Source of the DNA: Marinospirillum sp.
GTDB taxonomy: Bacteria; Pseudomonadota; Gammaproteobacteria; Pseudomonadales; Halomonadaceae
NCBI RefSeq assembly: GCF_014859565.1
Contig: NZ_JACUUA010000036.1
Span: 1-24,200 of the forward strand
DNA: 24,200 bases
Direction of reading: 5' to 3'
Part shown: in pieces, positions 16,201-23,969 of the stretch
Layout of the letters: each line of letters starts with the position of its first letter
Numbering within the stretch: the first letter of the stretch is position 1
Notes under the pieces: generated by a model
The model's database searches: none
Told to the model about the DNA's origin: nothing
The model's input: the letters and a program-made list of their open reading frames with translations, nothing else
Position numbers and translations under genes: made by a program

Positions 16201-17031
16201 TTTGGTGCCCTTGTAACGCACTTCGGTGAAGAAGTGTGCATCCGGGGTGCGGGTCTGAGGTACGTTGGAACCCCAGGCAATAATGTAGTTGCTGTTGTAC
16301 CAGTCCGCAGACTCAGGCACGTCGGTTTGTTCACCCCAGGTCATTGGGGATGCTGGTGGCAGGTCACAGTACCAGTCATAAAAACTCATACAAACGCCAC
16401 CAATCAATGACAGGTAACGGCTGCCCGCAGCGTAGGACACCATCGACATGGCTGGAATCGGTGAAAACCCGATAACCCGATCCGGGCCGAAGGTTTTGGC
16501 GGTGTAAACGTTGGAAGCAGCAATCAGTTCGTTGACTTCCTCCCAGTTGGAGCGGATAAAACCACCCATACCGCGGCGAGGTTTGTAGAGTTTGGTTTTT
16601 TCCGGGTCTTCCACTATGGACGCCCAGGCTTCCACCGGATCACTGAACTGCTCACGTGCCTGACGCCAGAGTTTCATCAGGGCTTTGCGCATCAGCGGGT
16701 ATTTAAGACGGTTGGCGCTGTACATGTACCAGGAATAACTGGCACCACGCGGACAGCCACGGGGTTCGTGGTTGGGCAGATCCGGACGGGTACGTGGATA
16801 GTCGGTCTGCTGGGTTTCCCAGGTGACCAGCCCGTTTTTGACGTAGATCTTCCAGCTGCAGGAACCGGTGCAATTCACACCATGGGTGGAACGCACCACC
16901 TTGTCATGCTGCCAGCGCTGACGGTAACCATCTTCCCAATCACGGTTGGTTGCTTGTGTTTCACCGTGGCCATTGGCAAATGGTGTCCTTGTTTTCTTGA
17001 AATAATTCAGTCGATCGATGAAGTGACTCAT
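13282..17031 (-). CDS. narG: Respiratory nitrate reductase alpha subunit NarG (molybdenum)
   Basis: NarG is the cytoplasm-facing catalytic subunit that reduces nitrate to nitrite at a bis-MGD molybdenum centre. The 1249-residue product has the FS0 ligands His50, Cys54, Cys58 and Cys93, each one number above E. coli. It also has the DLPPASPMTWGEQTDVPES region containing the Mo-ligand Asp. No Tat signal is seen; the N-terminus is the usual vestigial type. A GGGAG lies ahead of the ATG. It is first in narGHJI and diverges from narX across 239 bp. A long open frame on the opposite strand (15181-16116) is a shadow of this gene. Confidence 0.98.
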   Translation of the reverse strand: MSHFIDRLNYFKKTRTPFANGHGETQATNRDWEDGYRQRWQHDKVVRSTHGVNCTGSCSWKIYVKNGLVTWETQQTDYPRTRPDLPNHEPRGCPRGASYSWYMYSANRLKYPLMRKALMKLWRQAREQFSDPVEAWASIVEDPEKTKLYKPRRGMGGFIRSNWEEVNELIAASNVYTAKTFGPDRVIGFSPIPAMSMVSYAAGSRYLSLIGGVCMSFYDWYCDLPPASPMTWGEQTDVPESADWYNSNYIIAWGSNVPQTRTPDAHFFTEVRYKGTKTVAITPDYSEVAKLADQWINPKQGTDAALSMAFGHVILKEFHLDNPSEYFTDYVRRYTDMPYLVMLEEREGGFYAPGRFLRASDFADQLGQENNPDWKTIALDETTDQYITPNGSIGFRWGEKGKWNLEQKTGGDQKEAKLRLSLLDAHDDLVQVGFPYFGGIKHEYWQHVEHKDVVKHTLPVRHVKLADGREIKVASVYDLMIANYGISRGLGEDDGATDYNQIAPYTPAWQEQITGVPRETVIRIAREFADTANKTKGRSMIIVGAGMNHWYHMDMNYRGLINMLILCGCVGQSGGGWAHYVGQEKLRPQTGWAPLAFGLDWTRPPRHMNSTSFFYNHSSQWRYEKLEISEILSPLADASRYEGSLIDFNVRSERMGWLPSAPQLNTNPLHIAAKAKAAGMTPQEYTVQALKSGEIAFASESPDSPENFPRNLFIWRSNLLGSSGKGHEYMLKYLLGTRHGLQGKDLGQEGGDKPMEVEWQDKAPDGKLDLLVTLDFRMSTTCLYSDIVLPTATWYEKDDLNTSDMHPFIHPLTAATDPAWEARSDWEIYKGIAREFSKVCQGHLGVETDLVTLPLQHDSPGELGQPLEVKDWKKGECELIPGKTAPALIPVERNYPETYARFTSLGPALEKLGNGGKGISWNTDPEIELLGKLNHKHTEGTSIGRPKIESAIDAAEVILTLAPETNGQVAVKAWQALSDITGLDHTHLARPKEDEKIRFRDVVAQPRKIISSPTWSGLEDEHVSYNACYTNIHELIPFRTLTGRQQFYQDHQWMRDFGESLLVYRPPINTKAVAPMLGKKTNGNPEKALNWITPHQKWGIHSTYSDNLLMLTLSRGGPIVWMSEDDALDIGVQDNDWIELFNTNGAIAARAVVSQRVMPGMVMMYHAQERIVNVPGSEVTGTRGGIHNSVTRACPKPTHMIGGYAQQSYGFNYYGTVGSNRDEFVIVRKMKRVDWLDGEGNDYQQEAVK

Positions 17032-17116
17032 GGTCGCTCTCCCGGACTCCTCAGGATAAATGGACAGTGGGCTACGGGATCTGGAAATCCTCTGTACAGC
17101 CTACTGCCCGCTAGAG

Positions 17117-17130
17117 TTGATCTGTCGCCA
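17117..17130 (-). promoter_or_regulatory. Weak FNR-like site in the narG upstream region
   Basis: In narG sense the site reads TGGCG-ACAG-ATCAA: one perfect half-site and one poor one. No good -10 element sits at the matching distance; TACAGA at 17096-17091 is the nearest. It is listed because narG promoters normally need an FNR-type activator and no better site is visible. Confidence 0.3.
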
Positions 17131-17166
17131 TGACGGAGACATCCCACTGAGCCCAGTCTGTACCAG

Positions 17167-17179
17167 CAATTTGTTGATT
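17167..17179 (-). promoter_or_regulatory. IHF-binding consensus between narG and narX
   Basis: The minus strand reads AATCAACAAATTG, a full match to WATCAA-N4-TTR. IHF bends DNA between the NarL and FNR sites of the E. coli narG promoter, and the order here (FNR-like, IHF, NarL) is the same going away from narG. Confidence 0.55.
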
Positions 17180-17210
17180 ACTGCGTGAATACCACCAGAA
17201 ACAGCCAAAA

Positions 17211-17226
17211 TACCTCTTAAGAGATA
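17211..17226. promoter_or_regulatory. NarL 7-2-7 binding palindrome
   Basis: TACCTCT-TA-AGAGATA is an inverted pair of NarL heptamers (TACYYMT) separated by two bases; the first matches fully and the second at six of seven positions. It lies about 45-60 bases before narX and about 190 before the narG start codon. It could serve narG activation, narXL autoregulation, or both. Confidence 0.72.
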
Positions 17227-17270
17227 CTCGGCATCTGACCCTTTTCGTGGGACAGTAGGTATCCTGCAGG

Positions 17271-19166
17271 TTGGAACAAAAGAGTGAAACACGTGTGATT
17301 AGACGATCTCTGGTGACCCGTATTGCCACCCACATGCTGTTGATCAGCCTGATGGCTATCAGCAGTTTTCTTGCGTCTTACATCATCTCTGATCGTATGA
17401 AAGGAGATGCAGGGGCATTAAATGTTGCTGGATCATTGCGGATGCAGACCTTTCGTATCATCAACAACCTGCAGGAAATTCGGCTGGATGGGTTGATTGC
17501 TGGCTCAGCAGAGAAGCTGGATTATACTGTGCAGGGTTTTACCGAACGCCTGCAGAAAGATGAGCTGGTGTATGCCATTCCTCGTGCCAATGACAATAAT
17601 CTGCATGTGATTTATGAAGCTATCCGTGACAGGTGGCTGAGTTATACCCTGCCACGCATCCGTTCCATGGATGCCACCAACCGGATGGAAGTCATGGAGC
17701 TGGAAGCCATATTAAATGCTCAGTATCTCCTGATCGACAATATGGTTTCACTGCTGGAAAGAAGCACGGATAACAAGGTTCGGTTGCAGATCTTCATTCA
17801 AACCACGTTTATGCTGCTGGCATTTGCTGCCATTGTGGTGGCTTTTCTGGATATTCGCGAAAAGGTGGTGATTCCGCTTAAACATCTGATGGCGCAGGTT
17901 AAAGAGGTACGGCAGGGCAACTTTGTGGTGCGTAATGATGTGCCGGACAAGGATGAAATTTCTGATCTGGCGCAGGCGGTGAATGATATGTCGCGTGATC
18001 TTTCATATAACTACCGCAATCTGGAAAAAATTGTTTCCCAGAAAACACTGGAGCTGGAACGCAGTCACAAGGCCTTGCAGCTGTTACATGATGCCAGCCG
18101 TTTGTTGTATGAAAATAGTGACAACCTTTGCCATAACGCAGTGCCGATGCTGAAAGAGCTGGAAAAGCTGATTGATATTGGCTCCATCAACCTTTACATC
18201 GAAGATGAGCGGCAGAGTGTAAAAGTCATGTCGACCCGTAATATGGAGCGACCGGATTATTGCCGGGATCTGAAGTGTAAAGCCTGTATGGTGGAAGGCA
18301 GTTGTTTTAATACCAAACTAACAGAACCAGCAGTAAACCAGAGTGTAGAGCACCTGTATTTGCCAGTTGCCACCGCCGGTTTGCGGCTGGGTACACTGGA
18401 TGTGGCTTATCCGCGGGGTCGCCAGTTAAGTGATCGTGCCGTGCGCCTGTTACAGACTCTGGCCGATCAGTTGGCCACTGCCATCTACATAAAAAGACAA
18501 ATGCAGGAAAGCCAGCAAATTTCATTGCTGGAAGAGCGCACTATCATTGCCCGGGAGCTGCATGACTCACTGGCACAATCCCTGTCTTATCTGAAAATGC
18601 AGGTCAGCCGTTTACAAAAACAACAGCAAAAAGACGGTGAGTCAGATAGACAACAGACCATCCTTACGGAAATTCGTACCGGGGTGAACAGTGCTTACCG
18701 CCAGCTGCGAGAGCTACTGACCACCTTTCGCCTGCAGCTGGATAAACCCGGCTTGCGTGCAGCATTGGATGAAACAGTGCGAGAGTTTTCCGAGCGTATG
18801 GGTTTTGTGCTGGATCTGGACTTTAACCTACCACCGGACTTGCTGAATCCCAATGAAGAAATCCATGTGCTGCAGATAGTTCGTGAGGCACTGAGTAATG
18901 CCACCAAACACTCCGGTGCCACTGCGGTGAAGGTGGACGTGGCATTCAGTGAAGGTCAGGTGCAGGTTTGTATCTGTGATAACGGTTGTGGACTAAGTGA
19001 TGGCAAGGTGCCGGATCAACATTATGGACTGATTATTATGCGGGATCGCTCCATTTCCCTGGGTGGCAGCATCAACCTATATAACCAAGCGTCGGGTGGT
19101 GTGCGTATGGATCTGGAGTTCACACCTGTTGGAATGCAGAACCAAACCGACCGATCACGAGTTTGA
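17271..19166 (+). CDS. narX: Nitrate/nitrite sensor histidine kinase NarX
   Basis: NarX is an inner-membrane sensor that phosphorylates NarL in response to nitrate. Seen in order are TM1 (about 19-41), the nitrate-binding P-box ([19 protein letters not shown], about 45-63), a periplasmic helical domain and TM2 (about 173-194). HAMP, a central module and a HisKA_3 domain with His431 ([20 protein letters not shown]) follow, then N- and G-boxes ([22 protein letters not shown]). The central module has a Cys cluster (331, 336, 339, 345). The start is uncertain. The frame opens with TTG at 17271, but GTG at 17295 ([10 protein letters not shown]) aligns better with other NarX N-termini; neither has a strong ribosome site. 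narL follows 16 bases later. Confidence 0.95.
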   Translation: MEQKSETRVIRRSLVTRIATHMLLISLMAISSFLASYIISDRMKGDAGALNVAGSLRMQTFRIINNLQEIRLDGLIAGSAEKLDYTVQGFTERLQKDELVYAIPRANDNNLHVIYEAIRDRWLSYTLPRIRSMDATNRMEVMELEAILNAQYLLIDNMVSLLERSTDNKVRLQIFIQTTFMLLAFAAIVVAFLDIREKVVIPLKHLMAQVKEVRQGNFVVRNDVPDKDEISDLAQAVNDMSRDLSYNYRNLEKIVSQKTLELERSHKALQLLHDASRLLYENSDNLCHNAVPMLKELEKLIDIGSINLYIEDERQSVKVMSTRNMERPDYCRDLKCKACMVEGSCFNTKLTEPAVNQSVEHLYLPVATAGLRLGTLDVAYPRGRQLSDRAVRLLQTLADQLATAIYIKRQMQESQQISLLEERTIIARELHDSLAQSLSYLKMQVSRLQKQQQKDGESDRQQTILTEIRTGVNSAYRQLRELLTTFRLQLDKPGLRAALDETVREFSERMGFVLDLDFNLPPDLLNPNEEIHVLQIVREALSNATKHSGATAVKVDVAFSEGQVQVCICDNGCGLSDGKVPDQHYGLIIMRDRSISLGGSINLYNQASGGVRMDLEFTPVGMQNQTDRSRV

Positions 19167-19182
19167 ACCGTGGAGTGATGAA

Positions 19183-19860
19183 ATGATCAACAAAACACAG
19201 GATCACAAGGCCAGTATTATCATCATTGATGATCATCCCTTGTTACGACGTGGTATCGTCCAGCTGATTGAAGATGAAGAGGATATGGAAGTACTGGCAG
19301 AAACCGGTTCAGCGGCTGAAGGTATACGGTTAGCGGTGGAACTGGATCCGGATCTGATCCTGCTGGATCTGAACATGCCAGAAATTAATGGCATTGAGGC
19401 ATTAAAACAGCTGCGTGCAGAAGGCGTTTGTTCACGCATAGTGATGTTTACTGTGTCTGACCATGAAGAAGACGTGGTGGCAGCACTCAAATCCGGTGCG
19501 GATGGTTATCTGCTGAAAGATATGGAACCGGAGGAGCTGGCAGGACAGCTGCGCCAAGCGGCTACTGGTCGTATGGTGGTTAGTGAACGCCTGACTGTCT
19601 TGCTGGCCGAGGCACTGCGTAATCAGCGTTCCCGACCCGCTGGACCGGACATCTCCAGCCTGACTACCCGCGAAATGCAGATCCTGCGACTGATTGCTGA
19701 GGGTTTGTCCAACAAGATGATTGCACGCCGACTGGATGTGATGGAAGGCACAGTCAAGGTGCATGTTAAAAACCTGCTGAAAAAAATGCAGCTGAGATCG
19801 CGGGTAGAAGTGGCAGTCTGGGCTGTTCAAGAGGGTGTCACGCGTCATCCGAACCCCTGA
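19183..19860 (+). CDS. narL: Nitrate/nitrite response regulator NarL
   Basis: The 225-residue product has an N-terminal receiver domain with the acidic pair Asp16-Asp17 and the phospho-acceptor Asp62 (LLDLNMP). The switch/lysine motif is GYLLKD. A C-terminal LuxR-type helix-turn-helix follows ([25 protein letters not shown], then [14 protein letters not shown]). Once phosphorylated by NarX it should bind heptamer sites such as that at 17211-17226 and those ahead of narK. The start at 19183 is chosen because GGAG sits seven bases upstream and it aligns with the family. The open frame continues back into narX but that is an overlap shadow. Confidence 0.95.
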   Translation: MINKTQDHKASIIIIDDHPLLRRGIVQLIEDEEDMEVLAETGSAAEGIRLAVELDPDLILLDLNMPEINGIEALKQLRAEGVCSRIVMFTVSDHEEDVVAALKSGADGYLLKDMEPEELAGQLRQAATGRMVVSERLTVLLAEALRNQRSRPAGPDISSLTTREMQILRLIAEGLSNKMIARRLDVMEGTVKVHVKNLLKKMQLRSRVEVAVWAVQEGVTRHPNP

Positions 19861-20100
19861 TTTTTGCTGGATGATTGTAAGTACCCATAAAAATCTAACA
19901 GGTATTTGATCCAATAAAGCAGATACCTCGTCTAAAATTAAAATCCTTTAAAAACAAATTATTAATCTTGATTTTCTACTATCACCTAAGGAGTAGGAGG
20001 TATTTTTCAGGGCGATTTTGCCTGCTTTTGTTTTCCCATTCTAGGCGTATCTTGGTTTCTGAAAGCATCCGTTCACTTCACCCAGAAACGAGAGACCGCT
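19861..20100 (+). promoter_or_regulatory. narK upstream region with a cluster of NarL-type heptamers
   Basis: Heptamers matching TACYYMT fully lie at 19882-19888 (TACCCAT) and, inverted, at 19989-19995 (AGGAGTA). Six-of-seven matches are at 19898-19904, 19924-19930 and 19996-20002. An A+T-rich tract (about 19930-19975) lies between them. No convincing FNR box was found. No gene or terminator for narXL is evident in this stretch. Confidence 0.5.
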
Positions 20101-21711
20101 ATGGCTAATAAAAATCAGGACATCCACGATTGGGATGTCGAAAATGAAAGCTACTGGAAGTCCAAAGGTCGATCCATTGCCAATCGTAACTTATGGATTT
20201 CAATTCCCAATCTGCTGTGCGGCTTTGCCGTCTGGTTGATGTGGGGGATTATCACGGTTCAGATGCTGAACCTAGGTTTTCCCTTTGAACCGGGTCAACT
20301 ATTCACCCTGACCGCGATTGCTGGTTTGACAGGAGCCACCCTGCGTATTCCGGCTTCGTTCATGATCCGTATAGCTGGGGGCCGTAACACCATCTTCCTG
20401 ACCACTGCGATGTTGATAATTCCGGCCTTTGGTGCCGGTATGGCGCTGCAAAGCCCGGATACACCTCTGCTGACCTTCCAGATCTTGGCATTTCTGTCCG
20501 GTATTGGTGGTGGCAACTTTGCTGCTTCGATGAGCAACATCAGCACCTTTTTCCCGAAAAAAGAGCAGGGTCTGGCGCTGGGGTTAAATGCCGGTCTTGG
20601 TAATTTTGGTGTCACCACCATGCAGATCCTGATCCCTGCGGTGATGACCCTAGGTGTGTTCGGTCTGCTGGCTGGTGATCCCATGACCCTAGTACGCGAC
20701 AGTGGCACTCTGATTGGTCGCATTGAAGCGGGCACACAAACTTGGATTCAGAATGCAGGGTTTATCTGGGTGGCAATCCTGTTGCCACTGGTGATCGCCG
20801 CCTGGTTTGGTATGAACAACCTGCGCAGTATTACCCCTGATCCTGGTAGTCCACTTGCTGCTTTTGGCCGTATCACCGGCCTGTATGCCATAGGTTTTGT
20901 CACTGCCGGTGTGGGTCTTTACCTTTACCTGCCAGCACCAACTGGTCTGGGTATTCTGAACCCCTGGTTGGCGATGTTACTGATCATGCTGGCAACACTG
21001 GTGCTGATGCGTATGGTGCCGGGCAAGATCGGTGAAAACTCCAAGCGGCAGTTTGCCATCTTCAAGGACAAACACACCTGGTCCATGTCGATTCTTTATA
21101 TTTTAACCTTTGGTTCTTTCATTGGTTTTTCCATGGCTTTGCCCCTGTCCATTACCGTTATTTTTGGCTCCAGTATGGTTGAAGTGGATGGTGTAATGCA
21201 GCGGGTAGCTAATCCTAATGCACCTTCAGCTCTGACCTACTCTTGGATTGGCCCCTTTGTGGGTGCTCTGATCCGTCCGCTGGGTGGCTGGATCTCTGAC
21301 AAGGTGGGTGGCTCGATTGTGACCCAACTGATTGCTGGTGTGATGGTGGTTGCTTCAGCGCTGGTGGGTTACATCATGATGTTGGCTTACCAGTCAGCCA
21401 CACCAGAGCAGTACTTCCTCTACTTCATTGTACTGTTTGTGATCATTTTTGCTGCGACTGGTGTTGGTAACGGCTCCACCTTCCGCACCATTGGTGTGAT
21501 CTACAACCAGGAGCAGGCCGGGCCAGTGCTGGGCTGGACATCTGCGGTAGCGGCTTATGGTTCTTTTGTGGCTCCGATGGTGATTGGTGAACAGATCCGT
21601 GGTGGTACACCGGAAATGGCTATGTACGGTTTTGCTGTGTTTTATGCCCTGTGCATGGTGCTGAACTGGTGGTTCTACCTGCGCAGAAATGCCTACGTAA
21701 AAAATCCCTGA
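20101..21711 (+). CDS. narK: NarK-type nitrate/nitrite transporter (E. coli NarK-like)
   Basis: This 536-residue major facilitator protein resembles E. coli NarK along its length, including the opening region SIANRNLWISIPNLL and LRIPASFM with its substrate-binding Arg. The two nitrate signature loops are GGNFAASMSNISTFFPKKEQ with GLNAGLGNFGV, and GVGNGSTFRTIGVIY. The second conserved Arg is in LIRPLGGWISDKVGG. About twelve membrane spans are visible. An extra hydrophobic stretch in the middle (about residues 255-300) makes it longer than E. coli NarK (463). Expected function is nitrate/nitrite exchange in the inner membrane. It lies downstream of narXL and upstream of a universal stress protein. 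The ribosome site is weak (GAGAG). Confidence 0.93.
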   Translation: MANKNQDIHDWDVENESYWKSKGRSIANRNLWISIPNLLCGFAVWLMWGIITVQMLNLGFPFEPGQLFTLTAIAGLTGATLRIPASFMIRIAGGRNTIFLTTAMLIIPAFGAGMALQSPDTPLLTFQILAFLSGIGGGNFAASMSNISTFFPKKEQGLALGLNAGLGNFGVTTMQILIPAVMTLGVFGLLAGDPMTLVRDSGTLIGRIEAGTQTWIQNAGFIWVAILLPLVIAAWFGMNNLRSITPDPGSPLAAFGRITGLYAIGFVTAGVGLYLYLPAPTGLGILNPWLAMLLIMLATLVLMRMVPGKIGENSKRQFAIFKDKHTWSMSILYILTFGSFIGFSMALPLSITVIFGSSMVEVDGVMQRVANPNAPSALTYSWIGPFVGALIRPLGGWISDKVGGSIVTQLIAGVMVVASALVGYIMMLAYQSATPEQYFLYFIVLFVIIFAATGVGNGSTFRTIGVIYNQEQAGPVLGWTSAVAAYGSFVAPMVIGEQIRGGTPEMAMYGFAVFYALCMVLNWWFYLRRNAYVKNP

Positions 21712-21719
21712 TGATCCTG

Positions 21720-21745
21720 ACCGCTTGTGCTGATGCACAGGCGGT
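21720..21745 (+). other. Hairpin between narK and the universal stress protein gene
   Basis: Arms 21720-21730 and 21735-21745 pair over 11 bases (one G-U) around a TGAT loop. Only TATTT follows, so it is a weak terminator or a processing/stability hairpin that may set the ratio of narK to the genes below. Confidence 0.55.
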
Positions 21746-21763
21746 TATTTGGAGATTGCCCAA

Positions 21764-22222
21764 ATGAAAATAATGATTGCCTACGATGGATCAAGAAATA
21801 CCAAGCTGGCGCTGGCTCAGACCCTGACCCTGTTTGGTGGTTTAAAACCACTGATCCTGTTGATGGGAGTAGCAGAAAATCCAAGGGATTCAACGGATGC
21901 CAATGAAGACCTTTTTCAGCAGGAATACCGTGAGCTTAAAGAAGCGCTGGAAGAAGGCAAACGTTTTGTCACGGATGAAGGGCTGGGTTGTGAGGTGATG
22001 ATTGCCGAGGGAGATCCCAGGAAAATGCTGTTACAGGCCACAAAAAAACTGGTGCCGAGCTTGCTTGTGGTTGCGCGCCATAGCCATCAGCCGGATGGCG
22101 GTTTTATCGCCCAGTCGCTGAGCTATTTTGTGGACGAACTGGATTATATGACGCTCGGGAGTGTGAGTTCGTTTCTTGCGCGCAGAGTGGAGTGTCCCTT
22201 GCTGATTTTGCCTAGTCCCTGA
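21764..22222 (+). CDS. Universal stress protein family, between the two nitrate transporters
   Basis: The 152-residue protein has the Usp fold signatures: KIMIAYDGS at the start (Asp8) and LGSVSSFLARRVECPLLIL at the end. The usual ATP motif G-x2-G-x9-G-S/T is altered. Where G-x2-G should stand the sequence is ARHSHQPDGG, and a 15-20 residue insertion separates it from LGSVS, so nucleotide binding is doubtful. The ATG at 21764 with GGAG nine bases upstream is preferred over a TTG at 21749. It lies 52 bases after narK and 32 before the next transporter, so co-transcription is likely. Usp proteins support anaerobic survival in pseudomonads; a specific role with nitrate transport is inference. 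Confidence 0.85.
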   Translation: MKIMIAYDGSRNTKLALAQTLTLFGGLKPLILLMGVAENPRDSTDANEDLFQQEYRELKEALEEGKRFVTDEGLGCEVMIAEGDPRKMLLQATKKLVPSLLVVARHSHQPDGGFIAQSLSYFVDELDYMTLGSVSSFLARRVECPLLILPSP

Positions 22223-22254
22223 AAGGCTCACGTCTAAAAGAAGGAAGCATAGCC

Positions 22255-23751
22255 ATGAAAGTTTCCGCAGTTTTTAAATTTCGCAGTCCGGAAATCCGTG
22301 CACTGCATCTGACCTGGATTGCCTTTTTTATCACCTTTTATGTCTGGTTCAATATGGCACCTCTGGCATCCAGCATGCTGAAGAGTGTGGATTGGCTGAC
22401 TCGGGATGATATCCGCCTGTTTGCCATCTGCAACGTGGCACTGACCATTCCCGCTCGTATTCTGGTGGGTATGGCGCTGGATCGTTTTGGTCCGCGCCGG
22501 GTGTTTTCCATCCTGATGGTGGTGATGGCAATACCAGCACTGGTGTTTGCTTTTGGTTCCACCATGATGCAATTGTTGATTTCGCGTCTGGTGCTCAGCT
22601 CTATTGGTGCCAGTTTTGTGGTGGGTATACACATGACGGCACTCTGGTTTAAACCCAAGGATATAGGTTTTGCTGAGGGTTTTTATGCCGGTTGGGGCAA
22701 CTTTGGTTCCGCAGCGGCGGCCATGTCGTTACCTACCATTGCACTGACCATGTATGGTGGTGATGATGGCTGGCGCTGGGCGATTGCTCAGAGTGCCGTG
22801 GTGATGGCTGCTTATGGTGTGTACTACTGGTTTGCCATCACTGATGGCCCGGATGTCAAAGCACACCGCAAACCACGCAAAGCGGCTGCACTGGAGGTCA
22901 GCAGTTGGGGGGATATGATCAAACTGATCATCTGGACCATTCCGCTGGTTGGTGTGCTGGCGATTCTGGTCTGGCGTATCCACAATATGGGTTACCTTTC
23001 CGCAACCGGAGCCTGGATTGCTTACGGGGTTATTATCCTGATTGTGTTGTATCAGATAGTGCAGATCCTGCGGGTGAATGTGCCACTGCTGAAAAAAGGA
23101 GTGCCGGAAGATGATCGTTATTCCTTTAATAGTGTGGCGGCACTCAACTCCACCTACTTTGCCAACTTTGGTGCTGAGCTGGCGGTAGTCTCCATGTTGC
23201 CAATGTTTTTTGAAGAAACCTGGGGACTGAATGCTGCAACCGCTGGTCTGATTGCTGCATCCTTTGCCTTTGTGAATCTGGTGGCGCGACCTATGGGTGG
23301 CATGGTTTCTGATCGTATGGGGAACCGGCGTTTTGTCATGCTCTGTTACATGTTCGGAATTGGTATCGGTTTTATTCTGATGGGCATGCTGAACTCCTCC
23401 TGGCCGCTGGTCATAGCCATAGCCATTACCATTTTCACTTCGGTGTTTGTGCAAGGGGCTGAAGGTGCAACCTTTGGTATTATCCCTTCCATCAAACGTC
23501 GGGTGACCGGGCAAATCTCTGGGATGGCCGGTGCTTATGGCAACGTGGGTGCTGTGGTGTACCTGACCATCTTCACTTTTGTGACACCCACTCAGTTCTT
23601 TTACATCATTGCTGCCGGTGCCTTTGTCAGCTGGCTGATCTGCCTGATCTGGCTGAAAGAACCAGAGGGTGCTTTTGGGGATGAGTATTACATTTCCTCG
23701 GTCGACAAGATGATTGCTGAGCAGGAAACACAGCAACCGACAGCACGTTAA
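22255..23751 (+). CDS. NarK1-type nitrate/proton symporter (major facilitator)
   Basis: This 498-residue membrane protein has the type I nitrate transporter look, with HLTWIAFFITFYVWFNMAPL at the start. The nitrate loops are AGWGNFGSAAAAM and QGAEGATFGIIPSIKRRVTGQ with GAYGNVGAV, and substrate Arg residues lie in IPARILVGM and VARPMGGMVSDRMGN. Family members are thought to import nitrate with protons, working beside the NarK2-type exchanger. A long middle loop with hydrophobic stretches (about 220-270) explains its length above the usual 430. AAGGA lies nine bases before the ATG. A strong terminator follows. The name narK1 would fit but numbering varies between species, so it is left out. Confidence 0.9.
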   Translation: MKVSAVFKFRSPEIRALHLTWIAFFITFYVWFNMAPLASSMLKSVDWLTRDDIRLFAICNVALTIPARILVGMALDRFGPRRVFSILMVVMAIPALVFAFGSTMMQLLISRLVLSSIGASFVVGIHMTALWFKPKDIGFAEGFYAGWGNFGSAAAAMSLPTIALTMYGGDDGWRWAIAQSAVVMAAYGVYYWFAITDGPDVKAHRKPRKAAALEVSSWGDMIKLIIWTIPLVGVLAILVWRIHNMGYLSATGAWIAYGVIILIVLYQIVQILRVNVPLLKKGVPEDDRYSFNSVAALNSTYFANFGAELAVVSMLPMFFEETWGLNAATAGLIAASFAFVNLVARPMGGMVSDRMGNRRFVMLCYMFGIGIGFILMGMLNSSWPLVIAIAITIFTSVFVQGAEGATFGIIPSIKRRVTGQISGMAGAYGNVGAVVYLTIFTFVTPTQFFYIIAAGAFVSWLICLIWLKEPEGAFGDEYYISSVDKMIAEQETQQPTAR

Positions 23752-23774
23752 TTTTTGACCAAATCCGGCATAGC

Positions 23775-23812
23775 AACACAAAACCAGCCCCAGGGCTGGT
23801 TTTGTGTTTTTT
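23775..23812 (+). terminator. Intrinsic terminator after the NarK1-type gene
   Basis: Arms 23775-23790 and 23793-23808 are a perfect 16-base inverted repeat with a GC-rich tip, followed by T residues to 23812. It ends the narK-usp-narK1 transcript and separates it from the RIC gene. Confidence 0.93.
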
Positions 23813-23819
23813 GAAAAAG

Positions 23820-23875
23820 GGTAATATTGACCTATGGGGTTGTATTTACCCTTGTGGTGTGGGGTTTAAGTAACC
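23820..23875 (+). promoter_or_regulatory. Three NorR-type operator repeats (GGT-N7-ACC)
   Basis: Perfect GGT-N7-ACC repeats lie at 23820-23832, 23838-23850 and 23863-23875. This is the motif bound by the NO-responsive activator NorR in Ralstonia eutropha, where three copies precede norAB. They lie about 65-125 bases upstream of the predicted sigma-54 start, a normal enhancer distance. Confidence 0.85.
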
Positions 23876-23915
23876 CATTTGACTTTAAGTATTTGATAAT
23901 AAGCTGGTTATATTA

Positions 23916-23931
23916 TGGCATGCCGGTTGCA
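23916..23931 (+). promoter_or_regulatory. Sigma-54 (-24/-12) promoter of the RIC gene
   Basis: TGGCATG-CCGG-TTGCA matches the sigma-54 consensus TGGCACG-N4-TTGCW at all but one position, with GG at 23917-23918 and GC at 23929-23930. The predicted start is near 23942, about 28 bases before the ATG. Confidence 0.88.
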
Positions 23932-23969
23932 GAGAGATACTGATCTTATTCCTGCACTGGAGCAAACTC

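Noticed and set aside
19892..19920. FNR box at TTGAT-CCAA-TAAAG ahead of narK
   Set aside because: Only one half-site matches; the other half agrees at a single position.
19970..19990. FNR box at TTGAT-TTTC-TACTA ahead of narK
   Set aside because: The second half-site does not match ATCAA well enough.
22729..23781. Open frame of 350 codons on the minus strand opposite the NarK1-type gene
   Set aside because: It is rich in His, Gln and Asn, has no family match, and runs antisense to a clear transporter gene and partly through the terminator.
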